Below, one piece after another: positions 12,913 through 21,817 of a DNA stretch of 41,863 nucleotides (positions are counted from its first letter, which is position 1; each line of letters starts with the position of its first letter). The stretch is taken from assembly GCA_019136135.1 (NCBI GenBank), contig JAGVUR010000200.1:1-41863 (forward strand), given 5' to 3'. The stretch is from Verrucomicrobiota bacterium (GTDB lineage: Bacteria > Verrucomicrobiota > Lentisphaeria > Oligosphaerales > Oligosphaeraceae). Below the pieces are notes generated by a model. It saw only the letters and a list, made by a program, of their open reading frames with translations, was not told where the DNA came from and ran no database searches. A program made the translations under genes and the position numbers.

Positions 12913-14325
12913 ATGTCAGGTCCGATTCAGCTGGCTCGCCAATCACTTTTGGCATACGCCATAGCCTCGAATCCGAACTACAAGCCGGGATGGCACCACA
13001 GGAAGACGGCGGCGGCTCTGGAAGCGGTAGTCGAAGGCAGGATCAAGCGACTGATCATTGAAGAACCGCCCCGGCACGGGAAATCGCTACTGGCGAGCCG
13101 GTACTTGCCACCGTGGGCACTCGGGAGACTTCCCGGCAAGAAGTTTATCTTCTCCACATACTCCCAAGACTTTGCGGAGGAATGGGGGGAGAAGGTCCGG
13201 GAAGAATTCCTAAGCGATACGTATAAGGCGGTATTCCCGGAAGTACGCCTAAAGACCTCCACAATGACGCGCTCGCGTCTGGAACTGGAGGGAGACGGAG
13301 CGTACTACGCGTCAGGCGCGGGAGGCATCCTCACGGGACGAGGTGGCAACATCGTCTTGATCGACGACCCGATCAAGAACCGCGAACAAGCGGACTCGGA
13401 AGTCGAAAGGAAGATCCTCAAAGACTGGTATACGTCCACGCTATACACCCGCCTCCACCCGGACGCGGCAATCATCATCATTCAGACTCGCTGGCATCAG
13501 GACGACCTGATCGGCTTCGTGCTGCGAGAACACGCGCACGAGAACTGGACGGTGATCGACTTCCCGGCGCTGGACAGGGAAACGGAGACGAAAGCGCTCT
13601 GGCCCGAATTCTACCCGACCGAGGCACTCAACAAGATTCGCAAGACCATCGGACCTCGGGACTGGTCCGCCCTATATATGCAAACGCCCACGGCAGCGGG
13701 CGGGGGCGAATTCCTCAAGGAATGGGTATCGTACTACGACCAGATCGACTGGCACCGGATGAACCGCTACATCATCACGGACCCGGCCAACGAGAAGAAG
13801 AAACGGTCCGACTACACTTCGATGTGGTGCATCGGGCTTCACGAAGACGGCAACTACTACGTGATCGACTTCCTGAGGGACCGATTCGACCTCAAGCAAC
13901 GCACGGAAAAGCTCTTCGAGTGGCGCCGGACCTACATGCCCTCCGGCGTAGGCTATGAAAAAGTCTCGATGCAGGCAGACATCCAACACGTCCAGTCGGA
14001 GCAGGAGCACAAGAACTACCGCTTCCACATCACGCCTCTGGAACCCGCGAACATCAACAAGAAAGAACGTATCCGGGGACTGATCCCGCTGTTCGCGCAG
14101 CGCAAGGTTATCTTCCCGCGCCAGAAATACTACACCGGCACCCACGGCCGCGTAGAAGACATGGTCAAGGTGTTCATCGAGGAGGAGTACGCCTCCTTCG
14201 ACGCATGCCTGCACGACGATATGCTCGACGGGCTTTCTTGGATCGCGCGCCCCGATTTGAGGATGGTATTCCCGGCACAGAGGGAGCAAGAAGCGATAGT
14301 TTACGACGACACGGGAATCCTCTAA
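12913..14325 (+). CDS. terL: Terminase large subunit
   Basis: A 470-residue packaging motor. PPRHGKS around Lys57 is the Walker A motif, VLIDDP with Asp151-Asp152 the Walker B, and RWHQDDLIG follows as the coupling region. The C-terminal nuclease domain carries ITDPAN (Asp290) and FDACLHDDMLDGLSW with the later acidic metal ligands. It pumps DNA into the prohead and cuts it. Length is normal for this family. GAGG lies five bases ahead of the ATG. The order small subunit, large subunit, portal is standard for podoviruses. Confidence 0.95.
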   Translation: MSGPIQLARQSLLAYAIASNPNYKPGWHHRKTAAALEAVVEGRIKRLIIEEPPRHGKSLLASRYLPPWALGRLPGKKFIFSTYSQDFAEEWGEKVREEFLSDTYKAVFPEVRLKTSTMTRSRLELEGDGAYYASGAGGILTGRGGNIVLIDDPIKNREQADSEVERKILKDWYTSTLYTRLHPDAAIIIIQTRWHQDDLIGFVLREHAHENWTVIDFPALDRETETKALWPEFYPTEALNKIRKTIGPRDWSALYMQTPTAAGGGEFLKEWVSYYDQIDWHRMNRYIITDPANEKKKRSDYTSMWCIGLHEDGNYYVIDFLRDRFDLKQRTEKLFEWRRTYMPSGVGYEKVSMQADIQHVQSEQEHKNYRFHITPLEPANINKKERIRGLIPLFAQRKVIFPRQKYYTGTHGRVEDMVKVFIEEEYASFDACLHDDMLDGLSWIARPDLRMVFPAQREQEAIVYDDTGIL

Positions 14326-14335
14326 GGAGAATGTC

Positions 14336-14605
14336 ATGGCGATGGCGATTCAGGAAGTGCGAGCATTCCACACGTTGATGGAGCGCGTGGCCCGGCTCGA
14401 AGCATCGGCGGGACTGGAAGGCGCAGACGTTCGGCCGAAGACGTTGGCGGAACACACCAGCCTAGCCGAAGTGAAAAACGAAGTCACGGCGGTAAGGGCG
14501 GACATGGAAGCTCTGGAGCTAAAGCTGAACAAGCTCGAGGGCATGATCAACTCAATCCAAGGTTCCTTGAGCAACCTCAAGGGCCAAATTAGCAAGGGCA
14601 AGTAA
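14336..14605 (+). CDS. Small coiled-coil protein between terminase and portal
   Basis: An 89-residue protein whose second half is a regular coiled coil (VRADMEALELKLNKLEGMIN, then SIQGSLSNLKGQISKGK). AAGGAG lies before the ATG. Small genes at this place are common and their role is unclear. No family recognised. Confidence 0.75.
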   Translation: MAMAIQEVRAFHTLMERVARLEASAGLEGADVRPKTLAEHTSLAEVKNEVTAVRADMEALELKLNKLEGMINSIQGSLSNLKGQISKGK

Positions 14606-14607
14606 TC

Positions 14608-16848
14608 GTGGATAACATCGATCCGATCGAAATTCAGGCTGTTCAGCAAGGGGCGGTTGCGGCCAATTCGGACCGAAAGCCCCTCGAAGACGAAGAATTC
14701 GCCGCCAAGGTGTGGGAGCTTTGGCGCAACGAAGCTTCGATCCAGTACACGGACCTCGTGGAAGACCGTGTGCGCAACATGAATCTTTACTTCGGACGGC
14801 CGTTCGGGGACGAGGTTCGCGGGCGGTCCCAAGTAGTTTCCTCGGACGCCCAAGACGTGGTGGAATGGATCCTCCCGTATCTGATCAAGGTGTACACGGG
14901 TTCGGACAGGGTCGTTCAATTCACCCCGGAGGGTGGAGAAGACACGGCGATGGCAGAGCAGGCCACCGACTGGTGCAACTATGTCTTCTACCGCAAGAAC
15001 AACGGCTTCCTGATCCTGTACGAATGGATCAAGGACGCCCTGATGCTCCGGAACGGCATCGTCAAGACTTGGTGGGATCACAAGGTCAAGGTCGAGCGTG
15101 AGGAGTACGCGGGGCTGACCGTCGAAGAGCTTGCAGAGATCATGAGGGACCCTGGCGTCGAAATCGAATACGTCACGGGGCGCAACGACCCGGTTGCGGA
15201 ACAGGCCATGCAAGCGCAGGCGGCACAAATGTCGCTGATGCCGGGTGCGGGTGCGCAGGCCCAAATGCCGCCTCAACAGCAATTGCCCCAAGTGTACGAC
15301 GTGATCATCAAGCGCACGACGGACAACGGGGGCATCTGCATCGAAGTCATCCCGCCGAACGAATTTGCGGTGAACCGGCGGCATAACTCGATCATGCTCC
15401 AGAGGGCCGGAGTGTGCGGGCACCGTACCCGGAAGAGCTTGTCGGACCTGAAAGAAATGGGCTTCGATCCGAACGTGGTCGACACCCTTAGCACCGGGGA
15501 GAATACGGTCGAACAGGAAATGGAGGAGAATACCCGCGACCAGCAGATCACGATGGGGGATGATTCCGACTACGGAGTCTCGGACGACAACCCCACGGTG
15601 TATCTCGACGAAATCTACGCCGAAATCGACAAGGACGGCGACGGTATCGTCGAGCGCTACCAAGTGTCGATGGTCGACGGAGTACTTCTCGGGTACGAAC
15701 CGCTGGACGAGGGGTACGTTCCATGCGTCTCGATCACCCCGATCATCATGCCGCACCGGTTCGACGGCCGTTGCCCGATTGACTTGGTGGCGGACATTCA
15801 GCATCAAAAGTCTACGGTGATGCGGATGGTGCTCGATTCGGGGTATCAGACGCTGAACCCCCGGATGCGGGTGCTGAACAACATGGTGAATCTCCGGGAC
15901 CTTCTGGAGGTCCGTCCGGGCGGAATTATCCGCATGGACGACGTGAATGCCGTGCAGCCGCTCGAGATTCCGTTCATCGGCCGCGAAGGCTTCCCGATCC
16001 TCGAATACCTCGATTCGATCAAGGAGAACCGAACCGGGCAGACGCGCTACAATCAGGGAGCGGATGCAAATTCGCTGAACAAGACCGCCATCGGCATCAG
16101 CCGGATCATGGACGCTTCCATGCAGCGTCTGGAACTCATGGCGCGCGTGATGGCGGAAACGGGGCTTGTTCAGCTGTTCAAGAATATCCTATACCTGACC
16201 AAGAAATACGACACGCGCGCCAAGATCATCCGGCTGCGCAACGAATATGTCTCCATGGACCCGACCCAATGGAAAGACATGTATGATGTGACGGTCAACG
16301 TCGGGTTGGGTACCGGGAACAAACAGGAGGAGTTGCAGAATCTTCAAGGGCTTGCGCAACTGCAGAAGGAAGCCGTTCCGCTCGGCATGGTGAAGCCGAT
16401 CCACTTCTACAACGTCGCGAAGGCCATTACGGAGCGCCTCGGGCATAAGGACGTATCCAACTTCTTCGATCAGCCCGATCCGAACGCCACGATGCCGCAG
16501 CCACCCAATCCGGCGGAAGTCGAGGCTAAGAAACAGGTCGAAATCGAGAAGATCCAGACGCAGGGGTCTGGCCAGAAAGAAATCGCGAAGGCCAAGATCG
16601 AGGCCGATGTCACAAAATTCCGCATCAAGACACAAGCAGATACGGAAATCCAGGTGGCGCGCGAGCGAAATGCTGCGGAAATTGCCAAAGCGACCCGAGT
16701 GGAGGCCGTGCGCGTCGCGGGCAAACTGATGGAAATGGGCGTCCGGAAGGATATCAAGACTCTGTCCACGGACCTCGAAACGCTCGCCGGAAACATCATC
16801 GGTCAAGGAGAGAATAATGGACAGCCCGGATCTGCAATCTCAGGTTGA
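14608..16848 (+). CDS. Portal protein
   Basis: A 746-residue portal (head-tail connector ring), the gateway for DNA at one capsid vertex. Typical features: RGRSQVVSSDAQDVVEWILP and LIKVYTGSDRVVQFTPE near the N-terminus, an Ala/Met/Gln-rich insert at ~200-225, RCPIDLVADIQHQKSTVMR in the middle (residues ~390), NRTGQTRYNQGADANSLNKT at ~475, and a long charged helical C-terminus (KKQVEIEKIQTQGSGQKE) likely to form the barrel. The start is GTG at 14608, three bases after the previous stop. Confidence 0.93.
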   Translation: MDNIDPIEIQAVQQGAVAANSDRKPLEDEEFAAKVWELWRNEASIQYTDLVEDRVRNMNLYFGRPFGDEVRGRSQVVSSDAQDVVEWILPYLIKVYTGSDRVVQFTPEGGEDTAMAEQATDWCNYVFYRKNNGFLILYEWIKDALMLRNGIVKTWWDHKVKVEREEYAGLTVEELAEIMRDPGVEIEYVTGRNDPVAEQAMQAQAAQMSLMPGAGAQAQMPPQQQLPQVYDVIIKRTTDNGGICIEVIPPNEFAVNRRHNSIMLQRAGVCGHRTRKSLSDLKEMGFDPNVVDTLSTGENTVEQEMEENTRDQQITMGDDSDYGVSDDNPTVYLDEIYAEIDKDGDGIVERYQVSMVDGVLLGYEPLDEGYVPCVSITPIIMPHRFDGRCPIDLVADIQHQKSTVMRMVLDSGYQTLNPRMRVLNNMVNLRDLLEVRPGGIIRMDDVNAVQPLEIPFIGREGFPILEYLDSIKENRTGQTRYNQGADANSLNKTAIGISRIMDASMQRLELMARVMAETGLVQLFKNILYLTKKYDTRAKIIRLRNEYVSMDPTQWKDMYDVTVNVGLGTGNKQEELQNLQGLAQLQKEAVPLGMVKPIHFYNVAKAITERLGHKDVSNFFDQPDPNATMPQPPNPAEVEAKKQVEIEKIQTQGSGQKEIAKAKIEADVTKFRIKTQADTEIQVARERNAAEIAKATRVEAVRVAGKLMEMGVRKDIKTLSTDLETLAGNIIGQGENNGQPGSAISG

Positions 16849-17173
16849 TCAGGAACACGCAGAGCTACAGAAGGACCTCGCAAGGGCCGCGGAAGCCCAA
16901 GCGATCCTGAACAATCCCATCGTCCAAGAGGCACTGACGAGTATCAAGAACGCCGTGCTGGCCAAGTGGGTGATGTCAGTCGGGAGGGAGAAACGGAAGG
17001 AGCGAGAGTACTTCCACGGACTCTACGTGCACGCCCTCTCATTTGAGGGTATCTTGCGCGGGTATCTGGTGGACGGTACACTAGCCATCGAGACGCTCAA
17101 GAAAGAGGAAGAGCGGCAGAGCGCCTTCCAGAAGGTCAAGGAAGCACTTTCGGAGTTCTGGCACTTCAACTGA
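16817..17173 (+). CDS. Hypothetical helical protein after portal
   Basis: A 118-residue helical protein (DLARAAEAQAILNNPIVQEA, then KERQSAFQKVKEALSEFW-like C-terminal helix). GGAGAG lies four bases before the ATG, and it overlaps the portal end by 32 bases. The genes at this position in related phages are of unknown role. It may be a minor head protein or a portal partner. Confidence 0.75.
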   Translation: MDSPDLQSQVDQEHAELQKDLARAAEAQAILNNPIVQEALTSIKNAVLAKWVMSVGREKRKEREYFHGLYVHALSFEGILRGYLVDGTLAIETLKKEEERQSAFQKVKEALSEFWHFN

Positions 17174-18522
17174 TGGACCCGCGCGATTTCGAAGACATTC
17201 CGGAGTGGCAGAGGCACCTGATCTTGATCGGTGCCGCGATGGGTTCGTCCACCCGGGGTCTTCAGCAGATCGCGAATAAGGTTGGGTTGAAGAGTAAGAC
17301 TTTCGGAACGTCCGACGAGGACATGAAGGACATCGACTTCAACGAAAAAGCGGTCGACGACCTTGCAGACAAAACTCGCGGCGGCGTTCTGTCTTCTCTG
17401 CTCGGTTCTATTGCCGATCCGGTCGGGCTACTGGCAGGAGGCGCCCTTGGAAAGGCGGCCGGAATTGGATCTAAGCTTCTGGCCCCCACAAAATCCGGCG
17501 CGAGAGCGCTGGCCGAAGCAACCGCCGGTGGAGCCGCTCAAGGATTGGTGGCGGAAGAGCGGGAAAACGAGAACCGATTTTCGAACGCGCTCACGTCCGG
17601 GCTGATGTCGGCCGCTGCCAAACCGGCCGGTAACGCGGTCAAGAAAATCTGGGGCGGGGCGAACGAGAACCTGTCCAAGCAACAGTCGGAATTCATGGGG
17701 GACGCGTTGGCGCGTTTCCGCAAGACAGGGCGATGGACGGACGATGTTGCTGATCTAGACGAGCAGGGCAAGAATATCGGCATGTTCCGGGGGTATACGG
17801 ACCCGATCACCGGAATGTGGGCCAACCCGTGGCGGGCGTTCATCGACACTTCGGATGCGAAGCTGAAGAAGGCCGGTGATACCAGCTTCGGGGCTAACCT
17901 TTTCGACGTTCTGGATTCTCCGAGCCTCCAAAATGCCGCCCCGTACTTGAAGAATGCAAGATTGGGGCTGTTGAGTGCCAAGGATCAAAACCCACACGCC
18001 TCCGTTTCCGGAATGCACATCACGTCGTTCGCGGACAACGAAGCCGATCATATCGACAATATTCGGCATGAGGTCGGGCACATTATTCAACGAGCCAACG
18101 ATTGGCCGAAAGGCAGCGATCCGGTAAGATTGAAGGAGCTGCTCGAAGGGGAAGTTACGAAGGCTCGGACGCCCAATAAGGCGGGTCTGGCTTACCTGAT
18201 GACCCCGGGGGAAATCGAAGTACGTGATGGGGCGGCCCGGTATTATGCCACTTCGGGGGATAAAACGAAGGGGTATCTTGACAGGTTCGGTCCGTATGCG
18301 CTAAACTTGTCGTATAAACCGAATGAAGGGCTGGCGCAATATTTCGCGATCGCTTCTCCCCACCCACAGTTGGGGGCGATGCACCCGTTGAACAGTCCTT
18401 TCCGCATCAAAGATTTCCCGATGTATACCGGAATGATTCCGGAAAATTTCAAAGGCGACTATCTGACGTATCGCCGGTTGCAATCAGGAAAACCAATCCT
18501 TGACCTCGATAATTTGGAGTAA
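17173..18522 (+). CDS. Zincin-like (HEVGH) protein in the head module
   Basis: A 449-residue protein between portal and scaffold. Residues ~75-145 are Gly/Ala-rich and hydrophobic (ADPVGLLAGGALGKAAGIGS). HEVGH at 299-303 fits the HExxH zinc-metallopeptidase signature, and MTPGEIEVRDGAARYY near 344-359 provides a later Glu that could be the third ligand; both resemble the peptidase-like domains of phage polyvalent proteins. It could be a prohead protease, or a protein packed in the capsid and injected. The start overlaps the previous stop as TGATG. The zincin motif is visible; activity is inference. Confidence 0.7.
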   Translation: MDPRDFEDIPEWQRHLILIGAAMGSSTRGLQQIANKVGLKSKTFGTSDEDMKDIDFNEKAVDDLADKTRGGVLSSLLGSIADPVGLLAGGALGKAAGIGSKLLAPTKSGARALAEATAGGAAQGLVAEERENENRFSNALTSGLMSAAAKPAGNAVKKIWGGANENLSKQQSEFMGDALARFRKTGRWTDDVADLDEQGKNIGMFRGYTDPITGMWANPWRAFIDTSDAKLKKAGDTSFGANLFDVLDSPSLQNAAPYLKNARLGLLSAKDQNPHASVSGMHITSFADNEADHIDNIRHEVGHIIQRANDWPKGSDPVRLKELLEGEVTKARTPNKAGLAYLMTPGEIEVRDGAARYYATSGDKTKGYLDRFGPYALNLSYKPNEGLAQYFAIASPHPQLGAMHPLNSPFRIKDFPMYTGMIPENFKGDYLTYRRLQSGKPILDLDNLE

Positions 18523-18525
18523 CCC

Positions 18526-19653
18526 ATGAACGCCCGTGTTCCCCGCAACTCATTCGCCCCGGCCGACCGCCTCCCGTTGAGCGGAGAAGGCTCTTCGTTG
18601 CCGTCCGCCGAATCACAGGTTACCAATGCAGCCATGCGCGCCGACCTCCGGGGCGAAGACGGCCTCTCGGATGACCAACTCGTCGGAATGATCCCGCTGG
18701 AAGAGGGCGAGGGCGGCGAGGAAGGGGAAGAGGGGGATCAGGGCGTTCTGCGTCAAGCTGAAGGTGAAGGCGGGGAAGAGGGCGAGGGCGGCGAGGAAGG
18801 GGAAGAACAGGAAGAGGGCGAGGGTGGCGAGGAAGGGGAAGAAGGTGGCGAGGAAGGTGAGGAAGGCGCCTCGGCACCGGAAGAAGGCGACAAGCTCCGG
18901 GTGAAGGTACGGAACGCGGACGGCGAGGAGGTCGAGACGACCCTCGGTGACCTTCGCGCGGCCTACCGGGACCGGACGAAGCTGTCGGCCAAACTGCAGG
19001 AAGCCGATTCGGCGATCGACGAAATCAGCAACCAAGCCGTCCAACATGCGCAGGCACAGGTCCAGGAATACCAGCAAGCGCTACTGCGCTTCCAAAATTG
19101 GATTGTGCAAATCGTGGCTCCGGAATTCGAAGGTGTCGACCTGCGGAAGCTGGCGACCGAGAATCCGGCCGAACACATTCGTCTTACCCAACGGATGAAC
19201 GATATCCGTGGGGCGCTGCAAACTCTCGAGCAAGAGCGAGTGAAACATGCTGAAAGCGCCAACGCGGAAGGCCAACAGGCCCGAGCCGCCGCCGCGAAGA
19301 AGTCTGTTGCAATCCTCCGCCGAGACATCAAGGGTTGGGACTCGAAGGTGTATAATAGTGTCTTGGCTGCTGCTTCCAAGAACTACGGGTTCTCGCCTGA
19401 AGAAGTGGGTGCGATCATCGACCCGCGCGTGATCAAGATGGCGTACGACGCTCAGAAGTACCGGGAAAACAGCAAGTCCACTGCGAGCCTGAAAAAGGTG
19501 ATCGCGAAGAAGCCCGCGGTTCCGGTGGCGCGACCGGGAAAGGGCAACGTGCGCGTGACGACCTCGCAGCGCGAGGCCGCCTTCGGCAAATTCATGAAAT
19601 CCCGCAGCGACGCGGATGCCGTCGCATGGCTTACCTCACGAGGAATCAAGTGA
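18526..19653 (+). CDS. Capsid scaffolding protein
   Basis: A 375-residue protein directly before the capsid gene. Residues ~58-125 are an extreme Glu/Gly repeat (EGGEEGEEG units), encoded by a purine-rich DNA repeat. The middle holds a long coiled coil (HAQAQVQEYQQALLRFQNW), and the C-terminus is basic (KKVIAKKPAVPVARPGKGN) with a short helical tail that would bind the capsid protein. This acidic-coil-basic layout is typical of scaffolds, which guide shell assembly and then leave. GGAG lies six bases before the ATG. Confidence 0.88.
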   Translation: MNARVPRNSFAPADRLPLSGEGSSLPSAESQVTNAAMRADLRGEDGLSDDQLVGMIPLEEGEGGEEGEEGDQGVLRQAEGEGGEEGEGGEEGEEQEEGEGGEEGEEGGEEGEEGASAPEEGDKLRVKVRNADGEEVETTLGDLRAAYRDRTKLSAKLQEADSAIDEISNQAVQHAQAQVQEYQQALLRFQNWIVQIVAPEFEGVDLRKLATENPAEHIRLTQRMNDIRGALQTLEQERVKHAESANAEGQQARAAAAKKSVAILRRDIKGWDSKVYNSVLAAASKNYGFSPEEVGAIIDPRVIKMAYDAQKYRENSKSTASLKKVIAKKPAVPVARPGKGNVRVTTSQREAAFGKFMKSRSDADAVAWLTSRGIK

Positions 19654-20702
19654 AAACCAAGCTCCAAAACCTGTTCAAGGAGTTGCTCGTTCTCGTCCAC
19701 GACGCGATTTTCGCGTTCGCGGTTCGGCAGGGCATCGTCCTCCAAGCGGTCCCGTCAAACACCTTCCAGACGTTCCAAGCCATCGGCAACCGGGAAGACC
19801 TGTCGGGCATGATCTACAACATCAGCCCGGTCAAGACGCCGTTCCAATCCATGGCCGGTCGAGACACGGCCGACGCGGTTTACACGGAGTGGCAGACCGA
19901 TGCGTTGGCGGCGGTCGACACCGCGAATGCGGTGGTGGAAGGTGACGATGCCACGAACGACGCCGTCGCGCCGACGACCCGTATCGGCAATTACTGCCAG
20001 ACGTCCGACAAGGTCGCGCAAGTGACCATGATTCAGGACGTGGCGGTGAAGTCGGCGGGCCAAGGTCGCGGTAAGTCGGAAATGGCGTACCAGTTGGTCA
20101 AGCGCGGCAAGGAACTGAAGCGCGACCAAGAGGCGATCATGACGCAAAACCAAGCGGCTGTCGCCGGTACCGCTTCCGTCGCCCGGAAGCTCCGCCCGCT
20201 GGAATCGTGGTATTCGACCAACACGTCGCGTGGCGCGGGCGGTGCCAACGGTGGCGCGCTCACCGCGCCGACCGATGGCACGCAACGGAACTTCTCCGAA
20301 ACGCTGGTGAAGACCGTGATGCAAACGTGCTACAACAATGGCGCGGAACCGTCGGTCCTGATGGTCGGTCCCGTCACCCGGGTGAACTGCTCGTCGCAGC
20401 TTACGGGCGGCGCCACCAAGCAATACCGGGTGGAGGACAAGAAGCTGGTCGCTACCGTGGTGGTCTACGAGACGGACTTCGGTCCCCTCAAGATCATCCC
20501 GAACCGCTTCCAGCGCGACCGTACGGCGCACCTGATCGACCCGGAATTCGTGGCGGTCGGGTATCTGGAACGCCCGCAGTCGCAAAATCTCGCGATCAAC
20601 GGTCTGACGCGTCGCAAGCAACTGTGGACGACGTACACGTTGATCATGAAGAACGAAGCGGCCCACGGCGTCATCGCGGACCTCAACACGGCGATCCTGT
20701 AA
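19650..20702 (+). CDS. Major capsid protein (SU10/DUF5309-like)
   Basis: A ~350-residue capsid protein. Recognisable stretches are SNTFQTFQAIGNREDLSGMI, NISPVKTPFQSMAGR, EWQTDALAAVDTANAVVEGD and RNFSETLVKTVMQTCYNNG, ending LIMKNEAAHGVIADLNTAIL. I chose GTG at 19650 because GAGG is six bases upstream and it overlaps the scaffold stop as GTGA; the ATG at 19626 would add eight residues. Family members often start just before the NTFQT motif, where no ATG exists here, so the N-terminus is uncertain. A strong terminator follows. Confidence 0.9.
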   Translation: MKTKLQNLFKELLVLVHDAIFAFAVRQGIVLQAVPSNTFQTFQAIGNREDLSGMIYNISPVKTPFQSMAGRDTADAVYTEWQTDALAAVDTANAVVEGDDATNDAVAPTTRIGNYCQTSDKVAQVTMIQDVAVKSAGQGRGKSEMAYQLVKRGKELKRDQEAIMTQNQAAVAGTASVARKLRPLESWYSTNTSRGAGGANGGALTAPTDGTQRNFSETLVKTVMQTCYNNGAEPSVLMVGPVTRVNCSSQLTGGATKQYRVEDKKLVATVVVYETDFGPLKIIPNRFQRDRTAHLIDPEFVAVGYLERPQSQNLAINGLTRRKQLWTTYTLIMKNEAAHGVIADLNTAIL

Positions 20703-20709
20703 TCGGGAT

Positions 20710-20741
20710 GGGGGCCGGGCAATCCGGCCCCCGTTTTCTTT
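20710..20741 (+). terminator. Intrinsic terminator after the capsid gene
   Basis: A perfect nine-base stem (GGGGGCCGG with CCGGCCCCC, loop GCAAT) followed by GTTTTCTTT. It lies eight bases after the capsid stop, so capsid mRNA would be made in excess over tail mRNA. Confidence 0.92.
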
Positions 20742-20754
20742 CCGGAGAACAGGT

Positions 20755-21108
20755 ATGCTGAAAAGTTTCGTAATCACTCCCCAAAATGCCGCGATTTCGG
20801 CCAACGGTCAGTCGGCAACGTTCGATTTGGACAATACGATCAACATTCTGGTCCATATCAACGTTACCGTTGCTTCCGGCACCACCCCGACGCTCGATAT
20901 CAAGCTGCAAACGTCGCCGGATAAAGGGACGACGTGGTTCGATCACCCCGACATCACGTTCACGCAGATGACGGCCGTTGCCAAGCAAACCAAGTCGTTG
21001 CGCGGGGCCATCGGACGCCTTGGACGGTTCGATTTCGTGGTCGGCGGTTCCACCCCGAGCTTCACGACTCGCATCGACGTTCAATGTGAAAACCCGAGAA
21101 TGGCCTGA
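20755..21108 (+). CDS. Decoration-like virion protein, paralogue 1
   Basis: A 117-residue, beta-rich protein with TPTLDIKLQTSPDKGTTWFD and FDFVVGGSTPSFTTRIDV. It is related to the next gene product along its whole length. Position right after the capsid gene suggests a capsid decoration or head-fibre protein; no known family is recognised with certainty. GGAG lies before the ATG, in the leader just after the terminator. Confidence 0.7.
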   Translation: MLKSFVITPQNAAISANGQSATFDLDNTINILVHINVTVASGTTPTLDIKLQTSPDKGTTWFDHPDITFTQMTAVAKQTKSLRGAIGRLGRFDFVVGGSTPSFTTRIDVQCENPRMA

Positions 21109-21467
21109 TGCCTAGAAAATTCCTGGCGTACTCTTTCAACGGCACCATGGTGTTGGCCACCAACACCACTGAACCGTTTGATTTGAGCGGGGCCGTTGAT
21201 GTGCTGATTGCGATCAGCGTTGAAAGTGTGTCAGGAACGCTTCCGACGTTAACTTTGGTGCCCCAAACTTCGCCCGATGGTGGAATAACGTGGTATGATC
21301 ACCCTGATGTCGTGGCGATTCCGCAATTCACGGGTGTCGCTAAAGTTGTAAGGACAATCCGGGGAAATGTTGGGCCACTGTTTAAATTCAACGTTATAGT
21401 TGGCGGTACGGCCCCAATATTCGGGGTCAAAATCTTCGTCTTGGGTTCCAACCCGGATTATACTTGA
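21108..21467 (+). CDS. Decoration-like virion protein, paralogue 2
   Basis: A 119-residue relative of the preceding protein: LPTLTLVPQTSPDGGITWYD against TPTLDIKLQTSPDKGTTWFD, followed by similar VAK, RG and VGGTAP elements. Codon use is visibly more AT-rich than that of its neighbour (many GTT, TTG, ATA, AAT codons), so this copy may have a different recent origin. The start overlaps the previous stop (TGATG). A second decoration or head-fibre protein is likely. Confidence 0.7.
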   Translation: MPRKFLAYSFNGTMVLATNTTEPFDLSGAVDVLIAISVESVSGTLPTLTLVPQTSPDGGITWYDHPDVVAIPQFTGVAKVVRTIRGNVGPLFKFNVIVGGTAPIFGVKIFVLGSNPDYT

Positions 21468-21469
21468 CC

Positions 21470-21817
21470 ATGGACCGCTACATTCTCGATGATGGTCGTT
21501 TCGATGGGGTCATGGAGATTCTCCATGTGGACCCCGAAACGCTCGATGTCGTCGTGGAAACAATCGCCGATGCGGAACCGGTGATCGAGTCCAACAAGAA
21601 TCGGAAGAATCACTCGTTCGGGTTCGCACGAAATGCTGCGATCCGACCGATTGCGGAATTGGACCTCGGGACGGTCACCAGATGGCTTTCGGAAGGCGTC
21701 GACATCTTCGACCGGAATTGCGACAAGGATATCCGGCGTAAGCTGAAGGAAGAACCGGTGTTCTCGGTCGCTCCGAATCGCACGGCGTCCGGAATCATCA
21801 TCAGCGGGGATCGCTAA
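21470..21817 (+). CDS. Hypothetical structural-region protein
   Basis: A 115-residue protein starting MDRYILDDGRFDGVMEI with a basic middle (SNKNRKNHSFGFARNAAIRP) and an end IIISGDR that runs directly into the next start. A TTG six bases upstream is an alternative start. Its place between decoration and tail-adaptor genes suggests a head-completion or minor virion protein. Not recognised. Confidence 0.65.
   Translation: MDRYILDDGRFDGVMEILHVDPETLDVVVETIADAEPVIESNKNRKNHSFGFARNAAIRPIAELDLGTVTRWLSEGVDIFDRNCDKDIRRKLKEEPVFSVAPNRTASGIIISGDR

Noticed and set aside
14350..15807. Minus-strand frame of 485 residues
   Set aside because: It is antisense to the portal gene; His/Asp/Val-rich composition is typical of a shadow frame in GC-rich DNA.
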